A stretch of 64,000 nucleotides of DNA, from assembly GCA_028278645.1 (NCBI GenBank), contig JANQDZ010000076.1, forward strand, positions 1 to 64,000. The letters run 5' to 3'. The notes under the pieces were generated by a model. The model was given only the letters and a program-made list of their open reading frames with translations, did not search any database and was not told the origin of the DNA. The position numbers and the translations under genes were made by a program. Source of the DNA: Longimicrobiales bacterium. Its GTDB lineage: Bacteria; Gemmatimonadota; Gemmatimonadetes; Longimicrobiales; Gaopeijiaceae. Positions within the stretch are counted from its first letter, which is position 1. Each line of letters starts with the position of its first letter. Positions 17,023-25,733 of the stretch are shown here, one piece after another.

Positions 17023-18240
17023 TCAGGCACCAGCCGCACCTTTCACCAGCGGATAGAGAACCACGTACTGCACATCCATCTCGCCCCTCTCCATGCCAAG
17101 GATCCAGTCGGGACCGATAGCATACGGGAAGAACCGATCCGGAGCAGGAACCATACCCAGCCACCGACCGGATCCATCAAAAACCCTCCACTCTTCCGGG
17201 GTACCGGGGGCCAAAACCGCGTCTGCGACCCAGAGGTTTCCCGCTTCGTCCCCAACCAAGCTCCCGAAGGCTTGGCGGGTTTCGGGGAAAGGCATGGCCT
17301 CCAAACGAGCCCGCTCCCCGGGGCGCTCCGCTTCGGGGACATCTCTGAGTTGATTGGCCAGGTAGGCCTCCCGGTCTTCGCCCGTCAACGCGAGGTCCAA
17401 CCCCGGAAGCCTGATCTTTCGCGTCGGTACTCCATCAGCCTCCAAAACCCATAGATCGAAGGCCTCATTGGACCCGACCACCGCCTTCCCGCCCAGGACG
17501 GTCCCTGAAGCGTTCTTGCCAAAGGGCGGGGATCCCATCACTCCCCGCCCATCTTCATCAGTCAGGATGATTTCCCGTCCCGGCAAGAGGCCGAGGGTAT
17601 CGACGAGAACACCTTCGTGGTCGAATCTCACAAAAGCCACCGGATCCCTTCGGAGTCCGGTTTCAGTGGCCTCGGCGACTTCGTTTGCTCCCCAGAGTTG
17701 TTTCAACAGGAAGGTCCCATCGGCAAGGACGCCCAGGGGAAACAACATGGGAGGCTCGGATCCCAGGGTCGTGATGCCCATCATCTCACCGACTGAAGAC
17801 ACCCAGGTGATCCGACGTAACATGAAGTCGTACGCCCAGATACGTCCGTCGGTGGTGGCGCCGAGGGCACTGAGCCCTTGGAACTCTCCCGGCCCTTCTC
17901 CGGGCCCTCCGAAACGGGAAACGAACTGGCCGTCGGCGTTGAAAAACCGCACGTCCTGGTACCCGAAGTCCGCCACCACCAAGGTGCCATCGGCCAACCT
18001 CGCAGCCCCGGTGACCTCATCGAACTGGTAGTCAACATCCCCATCCACCACGCCTAGGCGGAGCAGCGGATCGCTGCCCACCCGCCAACCGTCCCCTACG
18101 GGCCAAAGGGGGACGTGACTCTCTACTATCTCAACCCCGGCGCTGTCGAGCACCTCATTGGGTGGACCTCCCCCTCCATCTCCACACCCAAGAAGGCCGA
18201 TCCAAGCAGCTAGAAAGAACACCCCAGAGAACCTTTTCAC
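17023..18240 (-). CDS. Six-bladed beta-propeller lipoprotein
   Basis: A 405-residue exported protein with a lipoprotein signal ending GLLGC (Cys 19). The mature part shows repeats of the form L-x-D-G-x-[LI]-x-V-x-D followed by V-x-[FV]-F-x-x-x-G, the signature of NHL/6-bladed propellers (for example DGTLVVADFGYQDVRFF, about 84-100). The segment RFGGPGEGPGEFQ (about 109-121) is the classic blade linker. Such lipoproteins are common in Gemmatimonadota and are mostly of unknown function. It precedes the sulfatase on the same strand. Confidence 0.82.
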   Translation of the reverse strand: MKRFSGVFFLAAWIGLLGCGDGGGGPPNEVLDSAGVEIVESHVPLWPVGDGWRVGSDPLLRLGVVDGDVDYQFDEVTGAARLADGTLVVADFGYQDVRFFNADGQFVSRFGGPGEGPGEFQGLSALGATTDGRIWAYDFMLRRITWVSSVGEMMGITTLGSEPPMLFPLGVLADGTFLLKQLWGANEVAEATETGLRRDPVAFVRFDHEGVLVDTLGLLPGREIILTDEDGRGVMGSPPFGKNASGTVLGGKAVVGSNEAFDLWVLEADGVPTRKIRLPGLDLALTGEDREAYLANQLRDVPEAERPGERARLEAMPFPETRQAFGSLVGDEAGNLWVADAVLAPGTPEEWRVFDGSGRWLGMVPAPDRFFPYAIGPDWILGMERGEMDVQYVVLYPLVKGAAGA

Positions 18241-18301
18241 GTCATCCTCCCTTTTCTGCTTGGACGGTGTTCTCCTCGCAGGTGTTTCCCGGAAGCCCTA
18301 T

Positions 18302-20443
18302 CTAGAACCCCAGAGACCACTTGAGAAAGGCCCAGGCGTCGGCGATCTCCTCGATTCGCATCCAGGTGGGTTTTCCGGCGCCGTGGCCGGCCCGGGTCTC
18401 CACCCGCATGAGGATGGGGTTATCACATCCCTGACCATGCTGGAGAGCGGCGGCGAACTTGAAGCTGTTCCACGGAACGACCCGGTCATCCCGGTGGGCT
18501 GTCGTCACCAGAGTCGGCGGATAGCAAGTTCCCTCCCCGACGTTGTGGTAGGGCGAGTAAGCGTAGAGGGCCCGAAATTCCTCTTCGTTCTCGCTGAGTC
18601 CGTAGTCGCTGGACCACTGCCGGGCGTTGAGGCTGGCAGTGTGGTACCGAAGCATGTCCAGGACACCTACCGCCGGGAGGGCCGCTCCGAACAGCTCCGG
18701 CCTTTGTGTCATGACCGCTCCCACCAACAGACCACCGTTACTCCCCCCTTGTACAGCCAACCGCGGGGTGGACGTGTATCCCTCCTCGATGAGGTACTCT
18801 GCGGCGGCGATGAAGTCGTCGAAAACGTTCTGTTTCCTGGTCTTGGTACCGGCCTGGTGCCACTCCACTCCGTATTCCCCGCCCCCGCGGAGGTTGGCGT
18901 GAGCGAAGATCCCTCCCATCTCCAACCAGACGAGACGGTCCACCCGGAAGGAAGGCGTTTGAGAGATGTTGAATCCCCCGTATCCGTACAGAAGCGTCGG
19001 GTTCTCCCCGTTTTTCTCCATTCCGACCTTGTAAGTGAGGAACATGGGGACACGGGTCCCATCCGCGCTGCGAAAAAACACCTGCGTTGTCTCGTAATCC
19101 CCCGGGTCAATGTCGATTTGGGTCTCCCGGTAAACCGAGGATTCACCAGCAGCCAGGTCGTAACGATAGATGGTGGGGGGTACGGTGTAGCTTTGGAACG
19201 AATAGAAGGTCTCGGAATCATCGGCGTGGCCGCCGAAACCTCCTGCAGTCCCGATCCCCGGCAGGGAAACGTCCCGGATCACCTCACCCTCGGTAGAGAC
19301 CAGGCGAATCAGAGTCTTTGCATCTATTAGGTACCGAGCCACGAATACACCGCCCACATACGAAGCGGATCCGAGGGTTTCGTCGGCTTCGGGAATCACC
19401 TCGCGCCAAGCCGACGGATCGGAGTCCCGGATATCGATGGCCACGACCCGATTCCGGGGGGCGTCATTATTCGTGTGGAAGTAGAAGAGAGGACCGTCGT
19501 TCCCGATGAAGGAGTAGAGAGCGTCCCACTCGTCCAGGAGACGCACGACCTCGCCGTTGGGAGCTCCGAGATCGAGAAAATAGACGCCGTTCTCGTTGTA
19601 TCCTTCCTGAACGTTGATGATCAGGTACCTGCCGTCTTCCGTCACCGAGGCATAGGGGTTCCGGCTCTCGGAATCTTCCACATCGTAAACCAACTCATCC
19701 TGGGCCTGGTCGGTACCTACCCGATGGAAGTAGACCTGCACCTGAGCCTGGCCATCCCCTTCCCCATCAGGCCCCACCGGGTACTTGGAATAAAAGAAGC
19801 CCGAGCCATTCGGCAGCCAGGAGGCCCCTGTGAACTTGGTGAAGGCCACCGCATCCGGAAGATCATCCGCCGTCTCCACGTCCCTCACGTGCCAGGTGTT
19901 CCAGTCCGTTCCCCCGTCAGAGGTGGCGTAGGCGATGTACCGGCCGTCAGGGCTCACGCTCATTCCCGCCAAGGCGATGGTGGCGTCCTCGCTGAACCCG
20001 TTCGGATCGATGAGGACTCGTGCTTCGCCGTCCAGGCTCTCTGCCACAAAGAGCACGTCCTGATCCTGGAGACCGTCGTTCCGGGTGAAGAAATAGAGGT
20101 CCCCTTCCTTGAAAGGAATCCCGAACCGTTCATAGTTCCACAATTCGGTCAGGCGATCCCGAATCCCTGCGTGACCAGGCATTTCCTCCAAAAATGGAAT
20201 GGATATTCTATTTTCTGCATCCACCCATTCGGCCAACTCCGGGGCCTCCAGATCCTCCATCCACCGGTAGGGATCCGCCACCACGGTCCCGAAGTAATCG
20301 TCCGTGTGATCCGCCCGTTGGGCCTCCGGATACTCCAGAGGAAGGGGGGGGCCGGACCCTTTGCAGGCCAGGAGGACAAGGAGGGGGAGAACATCGAGAA
20401 GGGGGAAACTCGAACTCGGAAAAAACCGACGGGGCGTCGCCAT
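18302..20443 (-). CDS. Prolyl oligopeptidase (S9A) lipoprotein
   Basis: A 713-residue exported serine peptidase that cleaves short peptides after proline. I start it at the ATG at 20443, which gives a signal peptide with the lipobox LLACKG; the longer frame to 20635 overlaps the upstream gene. The N-terminal propeller domain (with DPYRWMEDLEAPELAEWVD near residue 50) surrounds an alpha/beta-hydrolase domain. The triad is visible as GGSNGG (Ser), DDRVVPWNSFK (Asp) and RAGHGAGKP (His). It lies 77 bases downstream of the 262-residue membrane-protein gene and may share its transcript. Confidence 0.93.
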   Translation of the reverse strand: MATPRRFFPSSSFPLLDVLPLLVLLACKGSGPPLPLEYPEAQRADHTDDYFGTVVADPYRWMEDLEAPELAEWVDAENRISIPFLEEMPGHAGIRDRLTELWNYERFGIPFKEGDLYFFTRNDGLQDQDVLFVAESLDGEARVLIDPNGFSEDATIALAGMSVSPDGRYIAYATSDGGTDWNTWHVRDVETADDLPDAVAFTKFTGASWLPNGSGFFYSKYPVGPDGEGDGQAQVQVYFHRVGTDQAQDELVYDVEDSESRNPYASVTEDGRYLIINVQEGYNENGVYFLDLGAPNGEVVRLLDEWDALYSFIGNDGPLFYFHTNNDAPRNRVVAIDIRDSDPSAWREVIPEADETLGSASYVGGVFVARYLIDAKTLIRLVSTEGEVIRDVSLPGIGTAGGFGGHADDSETFYSFQSYTVPPTIYRYDLAAGESSVYRETQIDIDPGDYETTQVFFRSADGTRVPMFLTYKVGMEKNGENPTLLYGYGGFNISQTPSFRVDRLVWLEMGGIFAHANLRGGGEYGVEWHQAGTKTRKQNVFDDFIAAAEYLIEEGYTSTPRLAVQGGSNGGLLVGAVMTQRPELFGAALPAVGVLDMLRYHTASLNARQWSSDYGLSENEEEFRALYAYSPYHNVGEGTCYPPTLVTTAHRDDRVVPWNSFKFAAALQHGQGCDNPILMRVETRAGHGAGKPTWMRIEEIADAWAFLKWSLGF

Positions 20444-20520
20444 GGGAGCCTCCGGTGCTATGGAATCGAAGGATGGAATAGTGGAGGCGGCCGCGTCGGA
20501 TCGCCAGGGCTTGGCTTCCG

Positions 20521-21309
20521 CTAACCCTCGTCCTCTTTCGAGCCCGGAGGGAGGGCAGTCCTCTCCACCGCTCTTGATACGCTGTCCATCATGCGGGTGA
20601 GGCGATTTCGGAACTTCCGGGAGCTGGCGGCCCATATGCTCCGGGCCGTGAGAAACCCGGCCCCTAAGGTTCCGGTCACCAGGGAAATGATGGCCAACGC
20701 CGAGGTGGGCTCGAAGCTGGCGCCCAGGATTCCCACCAGAACCGCGGAACCCATCATGGGGAAGATGAACGTGACGCCACCGGCTGCCCCCCGATTCCCG
20801 ACGATTTGAACGGAGGTGCTATCGCCCCGTGGGGAAATGTTCACGTTGATGGCGCTGAGCTCGCCAACCGTCTTCCACTCCACACCACCCAGGACCTCGG
20901 AGGCCTCACCCTGGTGTTCTGCGGCCCGCCGGATTTCCTCCAGGATCCGCCCCATCTCTTCCGGCGGGAGGGAGCCGGGGATCTCACAGTCCAGGTGGTA
21001 CGTGTCCGGCCCCCCGAAGATAGACGCGGCCAGGCCAGATTTCTCCTCCCAGTCCAGGGCCCCGATGATGGAAGCCGCTCGGGTGACCGCCTCCGGATCG
21101 ATCCCGGCTTCCCCGGCGATGGACTGAATCTCGTCCAGGGTTAATCCCGCAGGCCCCGGCTTTCCGGCCTGGGAGCCGTCGGCAACCTGGATCTCTGAGG
21201 CCTTTCGAAGGATGAGAGCGAATTCCTCCTCCGAATAACGTCTCTTTTTAGCGTCGTCGTTTCCCACCGCTGATCGGATCTCCCCATTAGAGGGACTCGG
21301 AGGACTCAC
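20521..21309 (-). CDS. Two-helix membrane protein linked to the RDase-like gene
   Basis: A 262-residue protein with a soluble N-terminal half and two C-terminal helices (about 178-200 and 205-230). The N-terminus has RRYSEEEFALILRKASEIQ and then LTLDEIQSIAGEAGIDPEAV, a pattern seen in many uncharacterised proteins of Gemmatimonadota and Bacteroidota. Its start overlaps the stop of the RDase-like gene by 4 bases (ATGA), so the two are translationally coupled. I cannot assign a function; a membrane partner of the Fe-S protein is one possibility. Confidence 0.65.
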   Translation of the reverse strand: MSPPSPSNGEIRSAVGNDDAKKRRYSEEEFALILRKASEIQVADGSQAGKPGPAGLTLDEIQSIAGEAGIDPEAVTRAASIIGALDWEEKSGLAASIFGGPDTYHLDCEIPGSLPPEEMGRILEEIRRAAEHQGEASEVLGGVEWKTVGELSAINVNISPRGDSTSVQIVGNRGAAGGVTFIFPMMGSAVLVGILGASFEPTSALAIISLVTGTLGAGFLTARSIWAASSRKFRNRLTRMMDSVSRAVERTALPPGSKEDEG

Positions 21310-22844
21310 TCCCTGGTGTTCTTACGTTCGAGTTTTGCCTCAGATTCAGTGAAACGCATCCATTCGAGCTCTTCCCGGGGTTGGGGGCGGCGGCCATAAA
21401 GGGCGTCGTCCATGGCCAGGGCGGCGCTGCGGAGGAGGGCGTTTCGTCGGATCCCCCATCGGACAAGGGAATGCATGGCATTGTCCGGATGAGAGTAGGG
21501 GCAAACGGCCATACAGCGCGCACAGTCCGTTCCTAAGCGTCCCCAGAGGGTGAAGCAGGCCTCATGGTCTATTCTCCATCGAAGGACGCCATTTCCGTCC
21601 TCCTGAGGCTCCTCGAAGGAGATAGCCCTGCTGGGACAACATTCCGCGCACTTCTTACACCTCGAGCAGAAATCCACCACGGTGGGATCGGGTGCCGGCT
21701 CGTCTACGGAAAGAGGGAGGTTTGTGGTCACAACGGCGATTCTGACCCTCGGCCCGAGCCTGGGTGTCATGAGCAAACCCATGCGCCCGAACTCACCGAG
21801 GCCGGCGTCCTTCGCCACCAGGGGGCAAATCACCCTGTAGTGCCCGTCCACGTGGGCCCTGGCGCTGTATCCCAGGCGCCTGATGAGATCCGCCACCTGG
21901 ACCGCCATGACCCCGCCCCGCAGGTACTGAAGCGCCGATTCCATGGCTGTGGGGCTTTTGGGAGCCCTGTCCACCATTTCCTTGTCCATCTCGACGGTCA
22001 AGGCCATGGCAAAGGTGTGGTCCAACTCCACCGGACTCCCGTATTCGGGACCCCGTCCAACCGTGGTGTAGAGGTGGTGGGCCCGAAGCGCGGTTATCCC
22101 CACGGAGTGGGCACCCATCTTGAGCGTCCATTCCTTGAGGAACCGGCTCATCTCGGCCGGGTCCCTCGAAACCCGCCCCTTCTCGGCCCCCTCCCGGACC
22201 ACCTCCCCGCCAAGCTTCGTGGCGGTTTGGTCAGGAGTGCCGTCCTTTTCCGTTGGAGATTCTGATGGATCCCCCTCCTCCCAACCCGATTCACCGCCTT
22301 CCACAAAAGGACGCAGCAGCTCTATGGTCCAGAACGCCGCATCGGCCGCGGCGAAGCCCTCCCGATGGAAATGGGCCGAGTCGGGTGAAAGCAACCCGGG
22401 TTCCGCCCTGAATCCATCGTCTGGGCCCCTGAGGTGTGGGTGGGACCGATAGTACTCGTCGAACCGTTCTGTGCCGGGAACCAGGGTCGCCCTGGAGAAC
22501 ATGACGTCCCGTTCGTCCACGCCGGGCACCGGCTCTCCGAGTCTGATGAGCCCCCCCCCTGGGAAAGGGAAGAGGAAAACGAGAGCACCAACAATCACGG
22601 CAAGGACGAGGAGCGTAGCCAGCCAACGGCCGACGCCCATAGGGAGGAAGATCGGGAGAAGAAAAACCACCAGGACGGTAATGGATATAAGTCCAAGTCG
22701 GACTGAGGCTTGGGGCTCTCCTTCCCTCCTCGAAACCCAAGCGGTCCAAAGGAGGACCAGGAAGATCAACTCTCCCAGGATCGCCGACAGGAGGGGCATG
22801 TCAGACATTCCGAATCCCATCGAGGATCCCCACCCACTGGTCAT
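21306..22844 (-). CDS. Membrane-anchored reductive-dehalogenase-like Fe-S protein
   Basis: A 512-residue protein. Three hydrophobic helices fill residues about 16-37, 48-68 and 72-93, replacing the Tat signal of classical reductive dehalogenases. Then VDERDVMFSRA, PGTERFDEYY and a nitroreductase-like region with AGLGEFGRMGLLMTP (about 358-372) match the cobalamin-binding RdhA/QueG superfamily. Two ferredoxin clusters close it: C-x2-C-x2-C-x3-CP (CSRCKKCAECCP, about 401-412) and C-x10-C-x2-C-x3-CP ending CMAVCPYSHP. The family reduces carbon-halogen bonds with a corrinoid cofactor; the substrate here is unknown and activity is inferred. No separate rdhB anchor is present or needed. It overlaps both neighbours by 4 bases. 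Confidence 0.82.
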   Translation of the reverse strand: MTSGWGSSMGFGMSDMPLLSAILGELIFLVLLWTAWVSRREGEPQASVRLGLISITVLVVFLLPIFLPMGVGRWLATLLVLAVIVGALVFLFPFPGGGLIRLGEPVPGVDERDVMFSRATLVPGTERFDEYYRSHPHLRGPDDGFRAEPGLLSPDSAHFHREGFAAADAAFWTIELLRPFVEGGESGWEEGDPSESPTEKDGTPDQTATKLGGEVVREGAEKGRVSRDPAEMSRFLKEWTLKMGAHSVGITALRAHHLYTTVGRGPEYGSPVELDHTFAMALTVEMDKEMVDRAPKSPTAMESALQYLRGGVMAVQVADLIRRLGYSARAHVDGHYRVICPLVAKDAGLGEFGRMGLLMTPRLGPRVRIAVVTTNLPLSVDEPAPDPTVVDFCSRCKKCAECCPSRAISFEEPQEDGNGVLRWRIDHEACFTLWGRLGTDCARCMAVCPYSHPDNAMHSLVRWGIRRNALLRSAALAMDDALYGRRPQPREELEWMRFTESEAKLERKNTRE

Positions 22845-24124
22845 GCATGGTAAGCCACCCCCTCCACCGCAGCGTCCACCTCATCCATGGTGTTGTACAG
22901 GTGCGGGGAGAGGCGGATCCCGTCGAAGGCCCCGCCCATGGCCGCACATCCAAGATTGTGGGTCTCATACACCGCCTCGAAGACCTCTCTGTGGGCCCCC
23001 GATGGGATGGCGAACACGACAACTCCACCTGCCAAGTCAGGAGATCGCGGAGTGTGGAAGCGTACCCCGGGAATCGCCGCAACCAGCCGTTCTTTGACGG
23101 CCGAAGCCAGCGCGGAGACCCGGGCTTCAATGGCGGCGGGCCCGATGGCCTCATGGAAGGCGGCGGCGTTCCCCATGGTCACCACCGCCGCATCGTCACG
23201 TTGCCCCATGTTTTCGAACTTCTGGGCTCCGTTGGCCTCTGCCCCCTCCCAGCCAACCCCCACATCAGATGGCCAAAGACGGTCCTGGCTCTCCTCCCTC
23301 ACAAACAGGAGACCAGCCTCCTTCGGCCCTACAAACCACTTGTGGGAACTCCCTGTGAAGAAATCGCAACCGAGATCGTGTAGATCCAGGTCAAGGAACC
23401 CGAAAGTCTGGGCTCCATCCACGAGGGTGAGTATCCCCTGTTCCCGAGCAATAGCGCAAAGCTCCTTCCCGGGCAGCCTGACTCCTGAGACGTTCGAGAG
23501 GTGGCTGAACGACAGCACACGGGTCCGATCGGTCAGAGCCGAGGCAAAGGATTCCAAAAGCTCGGCCGAATCCTCCGAACCCGGGGGGGTCGAAACCCGC
23601 TGAACGGAGAACCCCCGTCGGCGAGCCCGAACGTCCCAAGACACGTTGTTGGTGGGATGGTTCTGATCCCAGAGCACGACCTCGTCCCCGGGCCCCAGGT
23701 CGAGGCCATTCACAACCGAGTTATTCCCTTCAGACGTGTTCCGCGTGATGGCGATCTCCGACGGGGACGCGCCCACGTAGTCGGCCAGCGCTTGCCGCGC
23801 TTCTTCCTTCAAGCCGCCGAACTTCCCCCGGTTCTGGAAAGAGGCATCCCGGTTCACGTCCCGCGTGTGACCGAAGACTGCCTCCTGAATCGGATACGGA
23901 GAGGGACAGAGGTTCGCCGCGTTCATGAGGATCAGGCCCGGGGCGATGGAGAACTGGTCTTTCACCCTCTTCCAGAACCCTTCGTCTTCCGGGCCCCGTG
24001 CGGCGCCGTGGGAAACCGACATCCCGAGAGGGGAGGCCCCTTCAAGGAGTCCGGGGAATGCCAGAGTGGCGGCGGTCCCACCCAGGAGACGGGAGAGAAA
24101 CCGGCGACGATCCGTGAAGGACAT
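22841..24124 (-). CDS. Tat-exported class V PLP enzyme (isopenicillin-N-epimerase-like)
   Basis: A 427-residue fold-type-I PLP enzyme. The ATG at 24124 follows AGGAGG and gives a twin-arginine signal peptide (DRRRFLSRLLGG), so this PLP enzyme is predicted to be exported. Motifs are NAANLCPSP, ITRNTSEGNN (about 135-144), VDGAQTFG (about 239-246) and the PLP-lysine segment GSSHKWFVGPKE (about 260-271). The class includes cysteine desulfurases and epimerases; the reaction is unknown. Its last 4 bases overlap the RDase-like gene. It is divergent from cydAB, with 149 bases between the two starts. Confidence 0.86.
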   Translation of the reverse strand: MSFTDRRRFLSRLLGGTAATLAFPGLLEGASPLGMSVSHGAARGPEDEGFWKRVKDQFSIAPGLILMNAANLCPSPYPIQEAVFGHTRDVNRDASFQNRGKFGGLKEEARQALADYVGASPSEIAITRNTSEGNNSVVNGLDLGPGDEVVLWDQNHPTNNVSWDVRARRRGFSVQRVSTPPGSEDSAELLESFASALTDRTRVLSFSHLSNVSGVRLPGKELCAIAREQGILTLVDGAQTFGFLDLDLHDLGCDFFTGSSHKWFVGPKEAGLLFVREESQDRLWPSDVGVGWEGAEANGAQKFENMGQRDDAAVVTMGNAAAFHEAIGPAAIEARVSALASAVKERLVAAIPGVRFHTPRSPDLAGGVVVFAIPSGAHREVFEAVYETHNLGCAAMGGAFDGIRLSPHLYNTMDEVDAAVEGVAYHA

Positions 24125-24273
24125 GGTACCTCCTCTCTTGGACTGCCAATGCATCCAGGAAGATAGGTCGCCTTCTTCTGCGGGACCAACGATCCCATTC
24201 TTCTTGTCCCCTCCCTGACCCGCAGCCACTTTCCCTGACATCAATCCCAATCCCTGGTCAGCGGAAAGCCATC

Positions 24274-25731
24274 ATGGATCCTGCGCTGTTCTTCCATCGG
24301 TTCCACTTCGCCTTCACGATCTCATTCCATTACCTCTTCCCTCAGTTCACGATGGGGATGGGGCTCCTCATCGTCATCCTGAAAACGAAGGCGCTGAGGA
24401 CCGGAGACGAACGGTTTGAAAAGGCCGCCCGTTTCTGGGGGAAAATCTTCGGTTTGGCCTTCGCCATGGGAGTGGTCACCGGTATCCCCATGGAATTCCA
24501 GTTCGGAACCAACTGGGCACGATTCTCCGAAGCAACAGGAGGAGTGATCGGTCAAACGCTGGCCATGGAAGGGGTTTTTGCGTTCTTCCTCGAGTCATCC
24601 TTCTTGGGGCTGTTCCTCTTTGGTCACAAAAGACTCAGCCCCCGGATGCACTGGTTCTCGGCATTCGCTGTATTCGCAGGATCGTGGATTTCGGGGTTCT
24701 TCATTGTGGCCACCAACGCGTTCATGCAGCACCCGGTCGGCTATGAGATCCAGCCGGACGGGATGCTGGCCCTGACTAGCTATTGGTCTCTTCTGCTGAA
24801 TCCATGGCTCCTCTGGCAGTACCTGCACACCATGACCGGCGCGGTGGTGACCGGGTCGTTCGTTATGGCAGGGATCGGAGCGTACTACCTCCTCCTGGGA
24901 CAGAGGACAGATGCGTCTCCGGAAGCTCGCCTCCACGCGGAGTACGGGAAGGTGTTCGTCAAACTCGGGGTCCTCGTGGGGCTTCCGGCGTCGGTCCTGG
25001 TAGCGTTCCCCACAGGAGACATGCAGGCCGTGAACGTGGCGGAGCACCAACCTGCGGCCTTCGCCTCCATGGAGGGGTTATTCGACACCGAAGAAGGGGC
25101 TCCCCTGGTTCTCATAGGCCAGCCGGACATGGAGAACATGCGGCTGGACAATCCCATCGAAGTCCCGAGGATACTGAGCTTCCTGACCTACCGGCGCTTC
25201 GATGCCGAGGTGGTGGGGTTGAAAGACATCCCGAGGGACCAGTGGCCAGACAACGTCCCCCTGCACTACTACGCTTATCACATCATGGTGGGCCTGGGAA
25301 CTCTGTTCATCGGCACCATGTTGTTGGCCGCATGGCTCTTATTGAGGCGAAAGCTCTTCCGGTCCAGAGCCATGTTGTGGGCCCTCATGTTCGCAGCTCC
25401 GTTCCCCTTTATCGCCAACACCACGGGATGGATGACCGCTGAGCTGGGCCGACAACCCTGGCTCGTCTACGGCGTCCTCCGGACCGAGGACGGCTACTCC
25501 GCAACGGTGTCCGCTGGAAACGCTATCTTCAGCCTCTTGGGATTCATGGGTCTCTACCTCCTTTTGGGGATCCTCTTCCTCTTCCTGGCCGCACGGGAGG
25601 TTGGGCACGGCCCAGGGGGACACGGGACCTCTCCGCATGACTCGGAAAGAGGGGACGGAGGGTCCGAAGGCGGCGGCGCAGGAGGGTTACCGCATACCGA
25701 CATTCCATCCGCCTTCAACGAGGGGAGGTAA
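24274..25731 (+). CDS. cydA: Cytochrome bd quinol oxidase subunit I
   Basis: A 485-residue polytopic inner-membrane subunit that oxidises quinol and carries hemes b558, b595 and d. The axial ligand His19 is conserved (ISFHYLFP), His near 186 lies in YLHTMTGA, and the Met ligand lies in GWMTAELGRQPW. At 485 residues it belongs to the short-Q-loop group (E. coli CydA is 522). It is 2 bases upstream of cydB. The operon reduces oxygen with high affinity and is often induced under low oxygen or nitrosative stress; no operator is obvious in the 149-base divergent gap. Confidence 0.97.
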   Translation: MDPALFFHRFHFAFTISFHYLFPQFTMGMGLLIVILKTKALRTGDERFEKAARFWGKIFGLAFAMGVVTGIPMEFQFGTNWARFSEATGGVIGQTLAMEGVFAFFLESSFLGLFLFGHKRLSPRMHWFSAFAVFAGSWISGFFIVATNAFMQHPVGYEIQPDGMLALTSYWSLLLNPWLLWQYLHTMTGAVVTGSFVMAGIGAYYLLLGQRTDASPEARLHAEYGKVFVKLGVLVGLPASVLVAFPTGDMQAVNVAEHQPAAFASMEGLFDTEEGAPLVLIGQPDMENMRLDNPIEVPRILSFLTYRRFDAEVVGLKDIPRDQWPDNVPLHYYAYHIMVGLGTLFIGTMLLAAWLLLRRKLFRSRAMLWALMFAAPFPFIANTTGWMTAELGRQPWLVYGVLRTEDGYSATVSAGNAIFSLLGFMGLYLLLGILFLFLAAREVGHGPGGHGTSPHDSERGDGGSEGGGAGGLPHTDIPSAFNEGR

Positions 25732-25733
25732 CC

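Noticed and set aside
16985-17039. Longer start for the sulfatase
   Set aside because: The extension overlaps the upstream propeller gene, and the Met at 16985 gives a proper twin-arginine signal peptide.
18158-20524. Two long plus-strand frames over the prolyl oligopeptidase gene
   Set aside because: Antisense shadows; the minus strand has a complete S9 triad.
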